The notes under the pieces: model-generated
Seen by the model: only the letters and a program-made list of their open reading frames with translations
Databases searched by the model: none
What the model was told of the DNA's origin: nothing
Shown: in pieces, positions 1 through 8,438 of the stretch
Numbering within the stretch: the first letter of the stretch is position 1
Layout of the letters: each line of letters starts with the position of its first letter
Assembly (NCBI RefSeq): GCF_902726545.1
Contig: NZ_CACVAD010000030.1
Location: 1 to 60,742, forward strand
Direction: 5' to 3'
DNA length: 60,742 nt
From: Yersinia artesiana
Lineage (GTDB): Bacteria > Pseudomonadota > Gammaproteobacteria > Enterobacterales > Enterobacteriaceae
Program-made: the position numbers and the translations under genes

Positions 1-353
1 ATCCTGTTTAGAGAATTGATTATAAACGAATTAGGATTTTTTTTATTGAAATGTAATTGGATTACTCAGTAAAAAAGCTAAAAAATAGCTAAAGTTATCT
101 TTCCAAATGTAAATATATACGATTTTTCGACGCCTTCTGTAGGAAATGTAGAAGAGTTTCATGGTGCATTGCTTGATTTATTCCAGCATAAATATCAGAG
201 AGATAGCCTCTGATTTGATAATATTTCGGCAGAATGGGAATAAAAAATGAATAGCAATACATTAAGAATCTTGCTATCTCGGTAAAGAGAGACATTGCGA
301 TTAGCATCAAAACAAAGCAAAAAACCCGCTTAGTTGCCTAAGCGGGTTTTTCT
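1..353. other. Chromosomal flank left of the island, no confident gene
   Basis: This AT-rich stretch lies outside the left attachment repeat, so it should be the chromosome that originally followed the tRNA-Asn gene. A 71-codon open frame exists on the minus strand (95-310), but it has no convincing ribosome site and no recognisable family, and I do not call it. The only clear signal is the terminator hairpin at 319-351. Confidence 0.5.
319..351. terminator. Rho-independent terminator beside left attachment site
   Basis: A perfect 9-bp stem (CCCGCTTAG, loop TTGC, CTAAGCGGG) is flanked by an A-run on the left and a T-run on the right, so it can terminate in both directions. It ends three bases before the island repeat and probably served as the downstream terminator of the uninterrupted tRNA-Asn locus. 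Confidence 0.85.
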
Positions 354-373
354 AATTTGGCTCCTCTGACTGG
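354..373. repeat. Left attachment site (direct repeat of tRNA-Asn 3' end)
   Basis: The 20 bases AATTTGGCTCCTCTGACTGG recur exactly at 33352-33371, where they cover the 3' end of tRNA-Asn including the CCA. The last 17 bases are the reverse complement of the 17-bp repeat I recall for the Yersinia HPI (CCAGTCAGAGGAGCCAA). This marks the distal end of the integrated element. Confidence 0.93.
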
Positions 374-607
374 GATCGCCTTAGCCAATAACTGGCTAAT
401 AAGTAAGCTAGACCTGAATTTCCTTTCTGTCAAGACCGCTAAAATGACCACCCATCCTTGCCGTTTTACTTAAAGCAGGCTTATACGCTTCGCTTCATGT
501 GTAGATTGTTCTTTGGTGAACTCTACTTATGAAGGATGGGAAGCTAGAGTGAGCATCAAAAAGTCCGCTCTGTGCTGTGAGTTCAACGGGTCGCTGCAAC
601 GCTATCC
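374..607. other. Island left edge, no gene
   Basis: No coding region is supported here. A widely spaced inverted repeat is visible (CCCATCCTT near 451-460 and AAGGATGGG near 532-541), about 75 bases apart, of unknown role. The right part borders the degraded AraC-type gene. Confidence 0.4.
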
Positions 608-1312
608 TTAACCAAGTGAGAACGCGATTTGTTTAATCGGGTCCTTAGTAAGCCGAAGCGCCTTACTAGCGAGCCTAACTCGCCAGTTGGAAAGATAATT
701 AAGTGGGGTTGTTCCTGTCAATTGAGAGAACCGCCTGACAAAACCAGCACGTGACATTCCTCAGGTAAGCACCAGTTACGCGCAGGGTCACCATGGATTT
801 CACTAAGCACTCGCATTATTCGGGGGTCGCGTAAAGCTCCCATCCACCCCTGATTTGATTCATCAGACTCATGCATCCAACTTCTTACACCCTCAATCAT
901 GATCAGATGCATCAAATGATCTGTCACGGCCGTCGAACCAGCTCTCTGGAATAGTTTTTCGTTACGGATGTAGTTCATCAGCCAGGTAAAAACCGAAGAT
1001 TCATTGGAACCGGATTTTATGAAAATCACGGGCGGTAGCTCATTAAGCAATAAATCTGCAGAAGTCTTGTCGATCTCCATTTTTCCCGCGATAAGAAAAA
1101 GATAATCACCACCATAGTTGGCAATACTTTCGCGAAGGATGAACGGAGTGTCTTCAGATTCAGCAGTAACTTTCCCTGTCAACGTAGTCAGTGAAAAGCC
1201 AAGAGAGCGTGTCAGTATCACTCCATCACCTTCGCCCAGCTCATGCCATGCAGAGCTACCATCCGGCCGAAAGCGTGCTATTCCAACACTTACGTTTTTT
1301 GTTAAGCCTTGG
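608..1312 (-). pseudogene. Frameshifted AraC-family regulator (cupin_6 type)
   Basis: Read on the minus strand, the main frame (718-1221 and upstream codons to about 1312) matches the N-terminal cupin-like ligand domain of AraC regulators, with segments such as LLLNELPPVIF and GWMGALRDPRIMRVL. At about 770 the frame breaks. A second frame continues with the helix-turn-helix half (MSRAGFVRRFSQLTG, then NYLSNWRVRLA and IKQIAFSLG) and runs into a stop at 608-610, before the second recognition helix is complete. The N-terminus lacks a usable start. The gene is therefore broken by at least one frameshift and truncated at both ends. Such regulators often sit beside dehydrogenase or reductase genes, as here. 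Confidence 0.75.
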
Positions 1313-1319
1313 TTTTATA

Positions 1320-1640
1320 ATGATCACTTCGGTTTATGCTGAAAATAAGCCGGGTAAAAGAGAAGATGTTGATACCTATATTAATTTACCACTAACTTTA
1401 AGAAGCAGGGGTAGTTTCTTCATCGGTGGTGATAAAGTTGAGCAAACCAAAGCAGAACTGGGAAAGAAGCGCCCGGTAGACAGCATTACCGTTAATCAGA
1501 TGTATGTAGAATACATGGTCGCTGCAGGTAAGGAGACGTCTCCGCCTATTGTTATGATCCATGGAGCAGGTCTGAGCGGGGAAAGTTGTGACACTACTCC
1601 AGATGGCAGAATGGGGTGGTGCGAGTATTTTGTGCGCAAT
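1320..1640 (+). pseudogene. Alpha/beta-hydrolase fragment
   Basis: The frame beginning near MITSVYAENKPG reads as the end of a signal peptide followed by the N-terminal third of an exported alpha/beta hydrolase. It contains the segments GSFFIGGDKVEQTKAELG and VNQMYVEYM, and an oxyanion-hole type VMIHGAG. Homology stops around [11 protein letters not shown], before any nucleophile elbow, and the sequence passes directly into an AraC fragment. It cannot make an active enzyme. The original start codon is unclear; hydrophobic residues continue upstream of the ATG at 1320. Confidence 0.6.
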
Positions 1641-1653
1641 CATTCCCCCGTAT

Positions 1654-1869
1654 ATGAGCCCTTTGCAATATCAGAAATGGCTGCGACTCAATGAAGCACG
1701 TCGCCTGATGTTCAGCGAGCGAATGAATGCCGCCAGCGCGGCTTTTCAGGTCGGCTACTAGAGCCCTTCGCAGTTCAGCCGTGAGTATACAAGTTTGTTT
1801 TGTGCTCCCCCGCGTAGTGATATCGAAGCGTTACGTCGGAAGTTGTTTGGCCAGAATATTGAGATGTAA
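1654..1869 (+). pseudogene. AraC-family C-terminal fragment with internal stop
   Basis: This frame starts [19 protein letters not shown] and continues through [10 protein letters not shown] to an in-frame TAG near 1759, then SPSQFSREYTSLF and a normal TAA at 1867-1869. It is the second half of an AraC DNA-binding domain (second helix-turn-helix), with the conserved glutamate codon after GY changed to a stop. It is fused to the end of the hydrolase fragment, so two genes were joined by a deletion. It comes from a different AraC protein than the one at 608-1312. Confidence 0.7.
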
Positions 1870-2204
1870 AAGGGGTAACGCAGTCATGATACCTGCGATT
1901 TATTAAATTTGTTCATTACTGATATTTCTATTGCGTGGTTGTGTCGATGTCGTGGTTGTTGATACCGTTATTAAGTGTTAGGGAGAAAGTTTATTAATTA
2001 ATTCATTGATGCTGGTTCGCCCAAAATGTTAATTATTCAGCTTTGATGTTGTTCATCCGGTGTATTACCTGGATGGTAACGCTGAATTATTCATATCCGG
2101 CTTGTGGTTTGGTGTGTTCAGGAAATAAATTCATTTTTTACGGCTGTATTTTTCTTAACTTAAGTATTTTCCATATCAGCACTTGCCATTGTATGAGGTA
2201 TTTT

Positions 2205-3254
2205 ATGAAAACGGTTGGTTATGCAGCACACTCTCGTGAAGCGAAACTGGTTCCTTATCATTTTGAACGTCGTGATTTACGTGAAAACGATGTTGTGATA
2301 GAAATTCTCTACTGCGGCGTGTGCCATTCAGACTTACACACGGTGAATGGTGACTGGGGCGCGCAACCTTACCCATTGGTTCCTGGCCACGAAATTGTCG
2401 GTATCGTGACGTCAGTCGGTCCGAGTGTCACCAAATATCATCAGGGTGACCATGTTGCCGTTGGCTGTATGGTAGATAGCTGTATGCACTGTGATCAATG
2501 CGAGCACGGTGAAGAACAGTTTTGCCGTCACGGAATGACGCCAACGTACGGCGCCCCAGACCGGATTAGCGGCGAAGTCACTCAGGGCGGCTACTCCAAA
2601 CATATTATTGTGCGCGAAGAGTTTGTTCTGCGGATCCCGGAAAATATGGATTTGGCGAGAACCGCGCCGATTCTTTGCGCAGGTATCACCACATTCTCTC
2701 CGCTGCGTACCTGGAATGTCGGACCGGGAAGTCGTGTTGGTGTCATCGGTTTGGGCGGGTTAGGTCATATGGCCGTTAAGCTGGCCGTTGCGATGGGTGC
2801 CGATGTTACCGTCATCAGTCGTACCAACAGCAAAGAGAAAGAGGCCAAAGCGCTCGGTGCGAAAGGTATCCTGCCTTCTTCTGACCCGCAGGCACTACAA
2901 GCATCAGCGTGCGCATTCGATTTAATCATCGATACAGCACCCGTTAAGCATGATCTGAATATCTATACTCCGCTGTTAGATATTGATGGTTCACTAGTCA
3001 TTGTCGGCCAAATTGGTCTGATGGATGAGCCGCTGACGATCCCGCTGGTTATGGGGCGCCGTCGGGTTGCTGGTTCGCTGATTGGGGGGATTGCCGAAAC
3101 TCAGGAGGTACTGGATTTTTGCGCAGAGCATAATGTCTATCCTGAATGCGAAATGATCAATATTGATCAAATCAACGATGCTTTCGCGCGTCTTGCGCAG
3201 GGCGATATGGCGCATCGTTTTGTTATTGATATGGCATCATTGAACGCCGGGTAA
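2205..3254 (+). CDS. Zinc-dependent NADP(H) alcohol dehydrogenase, YahK/Ahr type
   Basis: 349 aa, the usual size for the YahK/cinnamyl-alcohol-dehydrogenase-like group that reduces aldehydes with NADPH. Visible: the catalytic-zinc motif GVCHSDLH, the GHE motif (PGHEIVG), four structural-zinc cysteines (SCMHCDQCEHGEEQFC), and the Rossmann loop GLGGLGH followed by SRTNSK, which suggests NADPH preference. The start at 2205 is preferred because GAGG lies 7 bases upstream and the family begins MKTVGYA; in-frame codons upstream to 2043 are probably leader. It faces the AraC debris that may once have included its regulator. It probably detoxifies reactive aldehydes in the cytoplasm. Confidence 0.9.
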   Translation: MKTVGYAAHSREAKLVPYHFERRDLRENDVVIEILYCGVCHSDLHTVNGDWGAQPYPLVPGHEIVGIVTSVGPSVTKYHQGDHVAVGCMVDSCMHCDQCEHGEEQFCRHGMTPTYGAPDRISGEVTQGGYSKHIIVREEFVLRIPENMDLARTAPILCAGITTFSPLRTWNVGPGSRVGVIGLGGLGHMAVKLAVAMGADVTVISRTNSKEKEAKALGAKGILPSSDPQALQASACAFDLIIDTAPVKHDLNIYTPLLDIDGSLVIVGQIGLMDEPLTIPLVMGRRRVAGSLIGGIAETQEVLDFCAEHNVYPECEMINIDQINDAFARLAQGDMAHRFVIDMASLNAG

Positions 3255-3331
3255 TCTGCCGTTCAGTGGCGATAGCACGATCCTATCGCCGCTGATATAT
3301 AAACCGGCTACCAGCAATAGCGCTGCACGAT

Positions 3332-3350
3332 TTATGAAATTTACTCATTA
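3332..3350. promoter_or_regulatory. Candidate operator, copy 1 (TTATGAAWTTTACTCATTA)
   Basis: These 19 bases recur at 8722-8740 with one difference (A or T at the eighth base). Each copy contains ATGA and TCAT half-sites separated by seven bases, which fits a LysR-type box. This copy lies about 80-100 bases upstream of the cyclophilin-like gene; the other lies upstream of an aldo/keto reductase. The binding regulator is inferred, possibly the LysR protein at 5426-6325. Confidence 0.5.
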
Positions 3351-3431
3351 TTCTATTCTGATAACAGCTATTAATAAGCTGTATTATTCGGTTAAGAATA
3401 GGTGCTGGTGCCTAGGGGCGAGTGGTTTCTC

Positions 3432-3905
3432 ATGTTTAATGATGCTAAAGCGCAACGTGTTTTATCCGGGATTTCACGATGGTTAGTGCTGATATTGATA
3501 TCGGTATTTGCGCCTGTGGTAATCGCGAGCCATACACAGGTAAACCCGATGAAGTTAAAAATAATACTCCAGAACAAGACGCTTACGGCGACGTTGAATG
3601 ATAGTCAAACCAGCCGTGAATTTGCCGCATTGCTGCCGCTGACATTACATCTGAAAGATTATGCCGCGGAGGAGAAAATAAGCGACTTGCCCGCTAGGCT
3701 GACGACCGCAGGCTCACCTGCAGGTACTGCAGCAAAAAAAGGCGATTTAACGATATATGCCCCATGGGGAAATCTGGCTATTTTCTATAAACCTCATGGC
3801 TATGTGACCGGTTTAATTAAGCTAGGGGAGTTAGATCAGCCGGATGCTTTGCCTGTACAACCTGATTCATACACTGCCAGATTTGAATTGCTGACTGATG
3901 AATAG
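3432..3905 (+). CDS. Exported cyclophilin-like-fold protein
   Basis: 157 aa from the ATG at 3432. The N-terminus is a signal peptide (basic residues, then WLVLILISVFAPVVIA). The mature part resembles the cyclophilin-like domain found in many bacterial operons with reductases: MKLKIILQNKTLTATLNDSQTS, then FAALLPLTLHL and a late GDLTIYAPWGNLAIFY. Members are usually cytoplasmic and of unknown catalytic role; here the protein should be periplasmic. It lies downstream of the dehydrogenase and upstream of the cupin and carboxymuconolactone-decarboxylase-like genes, all on one strand. I recognise the family but no specific function. Confidence 0.75.
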   Translation: MFNDAKAQRVLSGISRWLVLILISVFAPVVIASHTQVNPMKLKIILQNKTLTATLNDSQTSREFAALLPLTLHLKDYAAEEKISDLPARLTTAGSPAGTAAKKGDLTIYAPWGNLAIFYKPHGYVTGLIKLGELDQPDALPVQPDSYTARFELLTDE

Positions 3906-4030
3906 TCACCAGAGCATGCTGTAACCGGCATCGCCATCATTCTAATTTACCAGAATCTTTTCACCATAATGCGTTAAATCCTTTTCTATTCCCGGTACTG
4001 GGTTAGCCGTTTCATGCACAACAGGAGAGT

Positions 4031-4528
4031 ATGATGATCCGTTTCACATCTGTAGCAGCATCACTACTGTTATTCGCAGGTATGTCCGCGCACGGCGAAA
4101 CCGCCACCTCAGCTCAAATGACGCTGTCGGAAACCGGCAGTCGCGCAACGATTGCCGAACCCGCTGACCACTTCACCGGCCATGCTTATATTGACCCTCT
4201 CTTTTCGCCGGTCGCACCACAAAGAACTGGGGCCGCCTATGTGACCTTTGTACCCGGTGCACGCTCTGACTGGCATACCCATCCATTGGGACAAACGCTG
4301 GTTATCACCTCCGGTACGGGCTGGGTTCAGGAGTGGGGCGGGGAACGAAAAACGGTGCACGCAGGAGATGTTATTCAATGTCCGCCAGGCGTTAAACACT
4401 GGCATGGCGCAACGGATAAAACCACGATGGTTCATCTCGCGATTCAGGAATCGAATGACCAGGGTGAAAACGTAAACTGGCTTGAAAAAGTCAGCGATGA
4501 ACAATACCTGCGGTCGGGCGAAATGTAA
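4031..4528 (+). CDS. Exported single-domain cupin
   Basis: 165 aa with a cleavable signal peptide (about residues 1-22, ending SAHGE). The cupin barrel shows the first metal motif WHTHPLGQTLVITSG and the second PPGVKHWHGA, so a divalent metal is probably bound by three histidines and an acidic or glutamine residue. An AGGAGA ribosome site at 4023-4028 suits either of two adjacent ATGs (4031 or 4034). Its stop overlaps the next start (TAATG), so the two are translationally coupled. Cupin plus carboxymuconolactone-decarboxylase pairs are common in bacteria beside aldo/keto reductases; the substrate is unknown. Confidence 0.85.
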   Translation: MMIRFTSVAASLLLFAGMSAHGETATSAQMTLSETGSRATIAEPADHFTGHAYIDPLFSPVAPQRTGAAYVTFVPGARSDWHTHPLGQTLVITSGTGWVQEWGGERKTVHAGDVIQCPPGVKHWHGATDKTTMVHLAIQESNDQGENVNWLEKVSDEQYLRSGEM

Positions 4529-5319
4529 TGATCAACCAGAAATTGCTGGTCATTGTTTCTATCTTAATGATGAGTGGATGTGTTTCCCAGACCACGCAAA
4601 ACAGGAATTCAAAAATGATACCAGAAGATGCGAAATACGCAGTAGCCGAAGCCGCACCAGCGATGGCGGCGTATTCTGAGCGATTTATCGATAAAGACCT
4701 TTGGAATCGCCCGGAATTATCGCGTCGCGACCGTAGTCTGGTGACGGTTACCGCGTTGATCAGTCGCAATGATACGGCTGAACTTCCTCATTATCTCAAT
4801 GTGGCTCTGGATAGTGGCGTAAAGCCTGCCGAAATATCCGAGATGATTACCCATTTAGCTTTTTATGCCGGCTGGCCAAATGCTACCTCGGCAGCGTTGG
4901 TCACGCGTGATGTATTTGCTCAACGCCATATTGATACAGCGTCATTGCCGGGTGGGAAAGTGGATTTTCTGCCGTTGGATAAAGAGACGGAAAACAAACG
5001 TGCCACGCTGGTTGAGTCAAACTTTGGCAAGGTATCACCAGGTGTCGTGAAGTACACGACAGATGCACTGTTTCAGGATCTGTGGCTGAGACCTGGCCTG
5101 GCGCCACGGGACAGAAGTTTGGTGACGGTTAGTGCGCTGGTTACCGCCGGGCAAGTGGCTCAGGTTCCATATCATCTAAATCGGGCGATGGATAATGGTT
5201 TGACGCAGGTCCAGGCTTCTGAGGTGTTGACGCAACTTGCTTTTGTTGCGGGCTGGCCGAATATATTCTCTGCATTACCGGTATTTAAAGAAGTGTTTGC
5301 CGGTAGAAACGCTGTCTGA
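4528..5319 (+). CDS. Tandem carboxymuconolactone-decarboxylase-like lipoprotein
   Basis: 263 aa. A lipobox (MMSGC, residues 14-18) after a short hydrophobic stretch predicts a lipid-anchored protein. Two CMD-type domains follow, each with RRDRSLVTVTALI- or RDRSLVTVSALV-like and FYAGWPN- or FVAGWPN-like segments. Neither has the CxxC of AhpD peroxidase partners, so thiol chemistry is unlikely. Its ATG overlaps the cupin stop. A lipid-anchored double CMD protein beside an exported cupin suggests a joint cell-envelope reaction on a small carbonyl or lactone compound, which is inference. Confidence 0.85.
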   Translation: MINQKLLVIVSILMMSGCVSQTTQNRNSKMIPEDAKYAVAEAAPAMAAYSERFIDKDLWNRPELSRRDRSLVTVTALISRNDTAELPHYLNVALDSGVKPAEISEMITHLAFYAGWPNATSAALVTRDVFAQRHIDTASLPGGKVDFLPLDKETENKRATLVESNFGKVSPGVVKYTTDALFQDLWLRPGLAPRDRSLVTVSALVTAGQVAQVPYHLNRAMDNGLTQVQASEVLTQLAFVAGWPNIFSALPVFKEVFAGRNAV

Positions 5320-5336
5320 CAATCAACAGATAACAC

Positions 5337-5374
5337 AAAAAAGCCAGAACCCTGATGCAGGGGCTGGCTTTTTT
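5337..5374. terminator. Rho-independent terminator between convergent genes
   Basis: AAAAAAGCCAG, then CCC-TGATGCA-GGG, then CTGGCTTTTTT forms a strong hairpin with A- and T-runs on opposite sides, so it can end transcription both of the rightward cupin/CMD operon and of the leftward LysR gene. Confidence 0.85.
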
Positions 5375-5425
5375 GCTCTGTAAATCAAAATGATATGGTG
5401 TTATTTTCCTTCTCAGAGCATCTCG

Positions 5426-6325
5426 TCAGGGATGTTGGTAATGGCGTAGTGCATCAATAACGATCTGGAATGCCTTCGAGAGATTTCGATTTTCCGGGTA
5501 GTAGATATAATAGCCGTCCCAGTAAGGGCACCAGTCGTCCAGTACGCTAATCAGTTCACCGCGGGCAATGTACTTTTCAGCGATATCGCGGGGAACATGC
5601 GCCAGCCCGTATCCCTCCACGGCGGCCTGAAGATTCTGATAGATGCGGCCAAACACCAATTGACCGCTCACTTTGACATTCAGGCTTTTTCCCTCTTTTT
5701 CGAACTCCCAGACGTACAGATTGCCGTGGGTGGGAAATCGCAAATTAATACAGTTATGATCGATAAGATCGTTAGGGTGCTGCGGGCAGGGATATCGGGA
5801 AAAATAATCGGGAGAACCGACGACCGCAAAGCGAACGTCCGGACCGATACGCACTGAAATCATGCCATTGGATATTTGCTCTCCGAGGCGGGTTCCTGCA
5901 TCAAACCGACCGGATACAATATCCGTCAAGGCATAGTCATCGATCAGCTCAATATTAATTTCAGGATATTCTTTCAGCAGCGGTTCAAGTTTTGGCCAAA
6001 TGACAGAGCCGAGAGCGTAATCCGATGTGGAGATACGCACGGTTCCGGCTGCCTGGTTGTTGAGATCTTTTAGCGACTGCAATCGCCCCTGGATGCCATC
6101 GATATAGGGGCCGAGGTCATCCAGCATGGATTGCCCAATATCCGTCAGCGAAATACTTCGTGTGGTTCGGGTCAGAAGCTTCATCCCCAGTCGGGATTCA
6201 AGGGTGCGCATGCTGTGGCTCAAAGCCGACTGAGATACACCTAAATGAGCCGCCGCTTTGGTGAAACTCTTTTCACGCGCGACGACAATAAACGCCATCA
6301 AATCATTAAGGTTTTCTCTTGCCAA
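5426..6325 (-). CDS. LysR-family transcriptional regulator
   Basis: 299 aa, usual LysR length. The winged helix is at residues 5-64 (LMAFIVVAREKSFTKAAAHLGVSQSALSHSMRTLE), followed by a substrate-binding domain starting near AAGTVRISTSDYALGSVIWP. It resembles the group that controls neighbouring reductase genes in proteobacteria. It lies 83 bases downstream of the patB-like gene on the same strand and converges on the cupin/CMD operon. It is the best candidate to bind the repeated sites at 3332 and 8722; this is not shown by sequence alone. Confidence 0.9.
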   Translation of the reverse strand: MARENLNDLMAFIVVAREKSFTKAAAHLGVSQSALSHSMRTLESRLGMKLLTRTTRSISLTDIGQSMLDDLGPYIDGIQGRLQSLKDLNNQAAGTVRISTSDYALGSVIWPKLEPLLKEYPEINIELIDDYALTDIVSGRFDAGTRLGEQISNGMISVRIGPDVRFAVVGSPDYFSRYPCPQHPNDLIDHNCINLRFPTHGNLYVWEFEKEGKSLNVKVSGQLVFGRIYQNLQAAVEGYGLAHVPRDIAEKYIARGELISVLDDWCPYWDGYYIYYPENRNLSKAFQIVIDALRHYQHP

Positions 6326-6408
6326 TCTGCGTCCCTCATTGCTGAAAGAGAATAATGCCTTAGTGTATCGTAACTAACGCATAAATGGTGTGTATCAAGC
6401 GATGCATT

Positions 6409-7581
6409 TCACGGCGTTAACATTCTTTCAAAAGCCGCTTTTATTCTGTTCAGACCTTCGAGTAAACGCGATCTCGGACAAGCAAAATTTAGCCGGATAA
6501 AGTGCTCGCCTTCTTCCCCATAAATTGTGCCTTCGTTCACCCACAACTTTTCTTCTGCTTTAAGCAACGCAGTGATTTCTGCAGATGAACAAGAAAGGGC
6601 GCGGCAATCTATCCAGGCCAGATAGGTAGCCTCAAGTGGAATAACTGGGAAGGCGGGTAGGTGCTGATGAAAGAATGCTTTCAGACACTTGAAGTTATCA
6701 TGGAGATACAGGTTCAGGGCATCCAGCCACGTTTCACCATGATTCCATGCGGCAATCAGCGCCTCGACTGCGAAAGGATTAATCTCGCAGACCTCATGGA
6801 TGTTCAGGATCTTATCGATTTTCTGGCGTATGTCGTCATTTGCCGTATGAATAGCGGCAACCTGTAATCCGGCCAGGTTGAATGCCTTACTGGGGGACAT
6901 ACAGGTTATGGCATTTTGCATGAAACGTTCACTGACGGAGGCAAATGGCGTATAGCGAAATCCGGGTTGCACCAGATCGCTGTGTATTTCATCGGCGATC
7001 ACAATGACGTTGTGTTGTAGGCAGGTCTCTCCGATGCGCAGTAACTCTTCTGGTTTCCATACCCGGCCGACAGGATTATGAGGATTACACAATAACAATA
7101 ATCTTGTCTGCGGATCGGCCGCTTTCTGCTCCAGATCGTCGAAATTAATCGTGTAGGTATCACCCTGACGCCGCAGAGGGTTGGTGATTATCTCGCACCC
7201 CTGATTACGTACAGAGGAAAAAAAACAATTATAAACTGGCGTTTGGACGATAACTTTTTCACCGGGCTGCGTCAGTGCGCGTACCACAGCAGATAGCGCC
7301 GGTACCACACCGGTGGTGTAGAGCAGATGCTGTGGATTCAGGGTAAAGCCATGCCGGCGAGAAAACCAGTTAACGATAGCGGCATAAAAATCTGGCGGGA
7401 CCTGGGTATAACCGAAAATCCCGTGCCTGGCGCGAGCTTCTAGGGCATTAATGACCGCAGGGGAGGTGCGGAAATCCATATCGGCAACCCACATTGGCAG
7501 CATATTATCTTCCGTGGCTGCATCCCATTTGATGGCATTTGTCCCGCGGCGGGTGATTAACGGGTCAAAATCATCGTTCAT
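6409..7581 (-). CDS. patB: MalY/PatB-type PLP aminotransferase (cystathionine beta-lyase class)
   Basis: 390 aa, fold-type I PLP enzyme. It begins FDPLITRRGTNAIKWD and MLPMWVADMDF, typical of the MalY/PatB group of C-S lyases. The PLP lysine is in SPSKAFNLAGLQ, with NPHNPVGRVW and VIADEIHSDLV before it. The family cleaves cystathionine or cysteine conjugates to a thiol, pyruvate and ammonia; in a detoxification island it could release or process cysteine adducts of electrophiles. Its ATG overlaps the stop of the upstream DUF3737 gene by four bases (7578-7581), so the two are coupled. Confidence 0.88.
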   Translation of the reverse strand: MNDDFDPLITRRGTNAIKWDAATEDNMLPMWVADMDFRTSPAVINALEARARHGIFGYTQVPPDFYAAIVNWFSRRHGFTLNPQHLLYTTGVVPALSAVVRALTQPGEKVIVQTPVYNCFFSSVRNQGCEIITNPLRRQGDTYTINFDDLEQKAADPQTRLLLLCNPHNPVGRVWKPEELLRIGETCLQHNVIVIADEIHSDLVQPGFRYTPFASVSERFMQNAITCMSPSKAFNLAGLQVAAIHTANDDIRQKIDKILNIHEVCEINPFAVEALIAAWNHGETWLDALNLYLHDNFKCLKAFFHQHLPAFPVIPLEATYLAWIDCRALSCSSAEITALLKAEEKLWVNEGTIYGEEGEHFIRLNFACPRSRLLEGLNRIKAAFERMLTP

Positions 7582-8438
7582 GATTGCGCCCCGGTATTCG
7601 TGGATACCACGATTTCGCAGAGCCCGGGGTCAATACAGTTCTCATCAATAATGATCTCTTCGATGCGCTCAGCGTTGATAAATCCTCCCCGTGGGTTTTT
7701 TACGCTCAGTATCGTTCCGCGAATATCCGCCTGCAGCGTACTGTACTCAAAGCAGAGATTGGTATCGACCATCGTGCAATTTTCCATTACCAGGTCGGTG
7801 GCATAGCAAAGGGGCTGTTCACCGGAAATGGTGCAGTTAACCAGACGCAGATTTTTGGAATGCCAGCCCAGATACTCGCCGTTGATCACCGAATCATAGA
7901 CTGTGACATTTTCAGTATTCCAGAAGGCATCTTTTGAATCGAGATGGGCATTGCGAATAACAACGTTACGAGCATCCTGAAATGCATAGTTTCCTTGCAG
8001 TCGAAAACCATCAATGTCTATTTCTGTCCCATTCATAAACAGATAGTCGCCACCGTGGATCTCAACATGACGAAATTTAGCATGGTGACAATTCCAGCAG
8101 CATTCGGCGGCATTATCTATGCGCGTGTTTTCAAGATAAAAGTGGTTTACTTCGCGGAACATTTTCGGCGCATCAACCGTACAGTTAATCATCCGAAGAT
8201 GACTGGAGTACCAAATCGCTGCACGTGAGTAGATGGTAAACTGGCAATCTTCAATCTCGGTATTTATATTATGCCAGAAAGGATATTTCCCCATAAATTC
8301 ACAGTGTAATGCCTTAATATTTTCACTTTGCTTCAGTGCTGATTCTCCTGGGTAAAATTTGACATTTTCCAGGCTAATATTCCGGGAGGCAAACAGGGCG
8401 CGCTCACCTTCATAAAAAGTATTTCGGATAGTATTCAT
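7578..8438 (-). CDS. DUF3737 family right-handed beta-helix protein
   Basis: 286 aa, no signal peptide. It begins NTFYEGERALFAS and shows regularly spaced short strands with repeated NC-type turns (for example MINCTVDAPKMF, LVNCTISGEQPL, MENCTMVDTNL), as in pectate-lyase-like beta-helices. The family (DUF3737) is common in gut bacteria and has no established reaction as far as I know. It is translationally coupled to the patB-like gene and divergent from the aldo/keto reductase at 8841. A carbohydrate-binding or lyase role is possible, but nothing here proves it. Confidence 0.8.
   Translation of the reverse strand: MNTIRNTFYEGERALFASRNISLENVKFYPGESALKQSENIKALHCEFMGKYPFWHNINTEIEDCQFTIYSRAAIWYSSHLRMINCTVDAPKMFREVNHFYLENTRIDNAAECCWNCHHAKFRHVEIHGGDYLFMNGTEIDIDGFRLQGNYAFQDARNVVIRNAHLDSKDAFWNTENVTVYDSVINGEYLGWHSKNLRLVNCTISGEQPLCYATDLVMENCTMVDTNLCFEYSTLQADIRGTILSVKNPRGGFINAERIEEIIIDENCIDPGLCEIVVSTNTGAQS

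Noticed and set aside
95..310. 71-codon open frame on the minus strand in the left flank
   Set aside because: No ribosome site, no recognisable family and AT-rich composition; likely chance.
451..541. Inverted repeat CCCATCCTT / AAGGATGGG near the island edge
   Set aside because: Short and widely spaced; could be chance, so kept only as a note.
2043..2204. N-terminal extension of the alcohol dehydrogenase
   Set aside because: The family start MKTVGYA with a good ribosome site lies at 2205; upstream codons have no family similarity.
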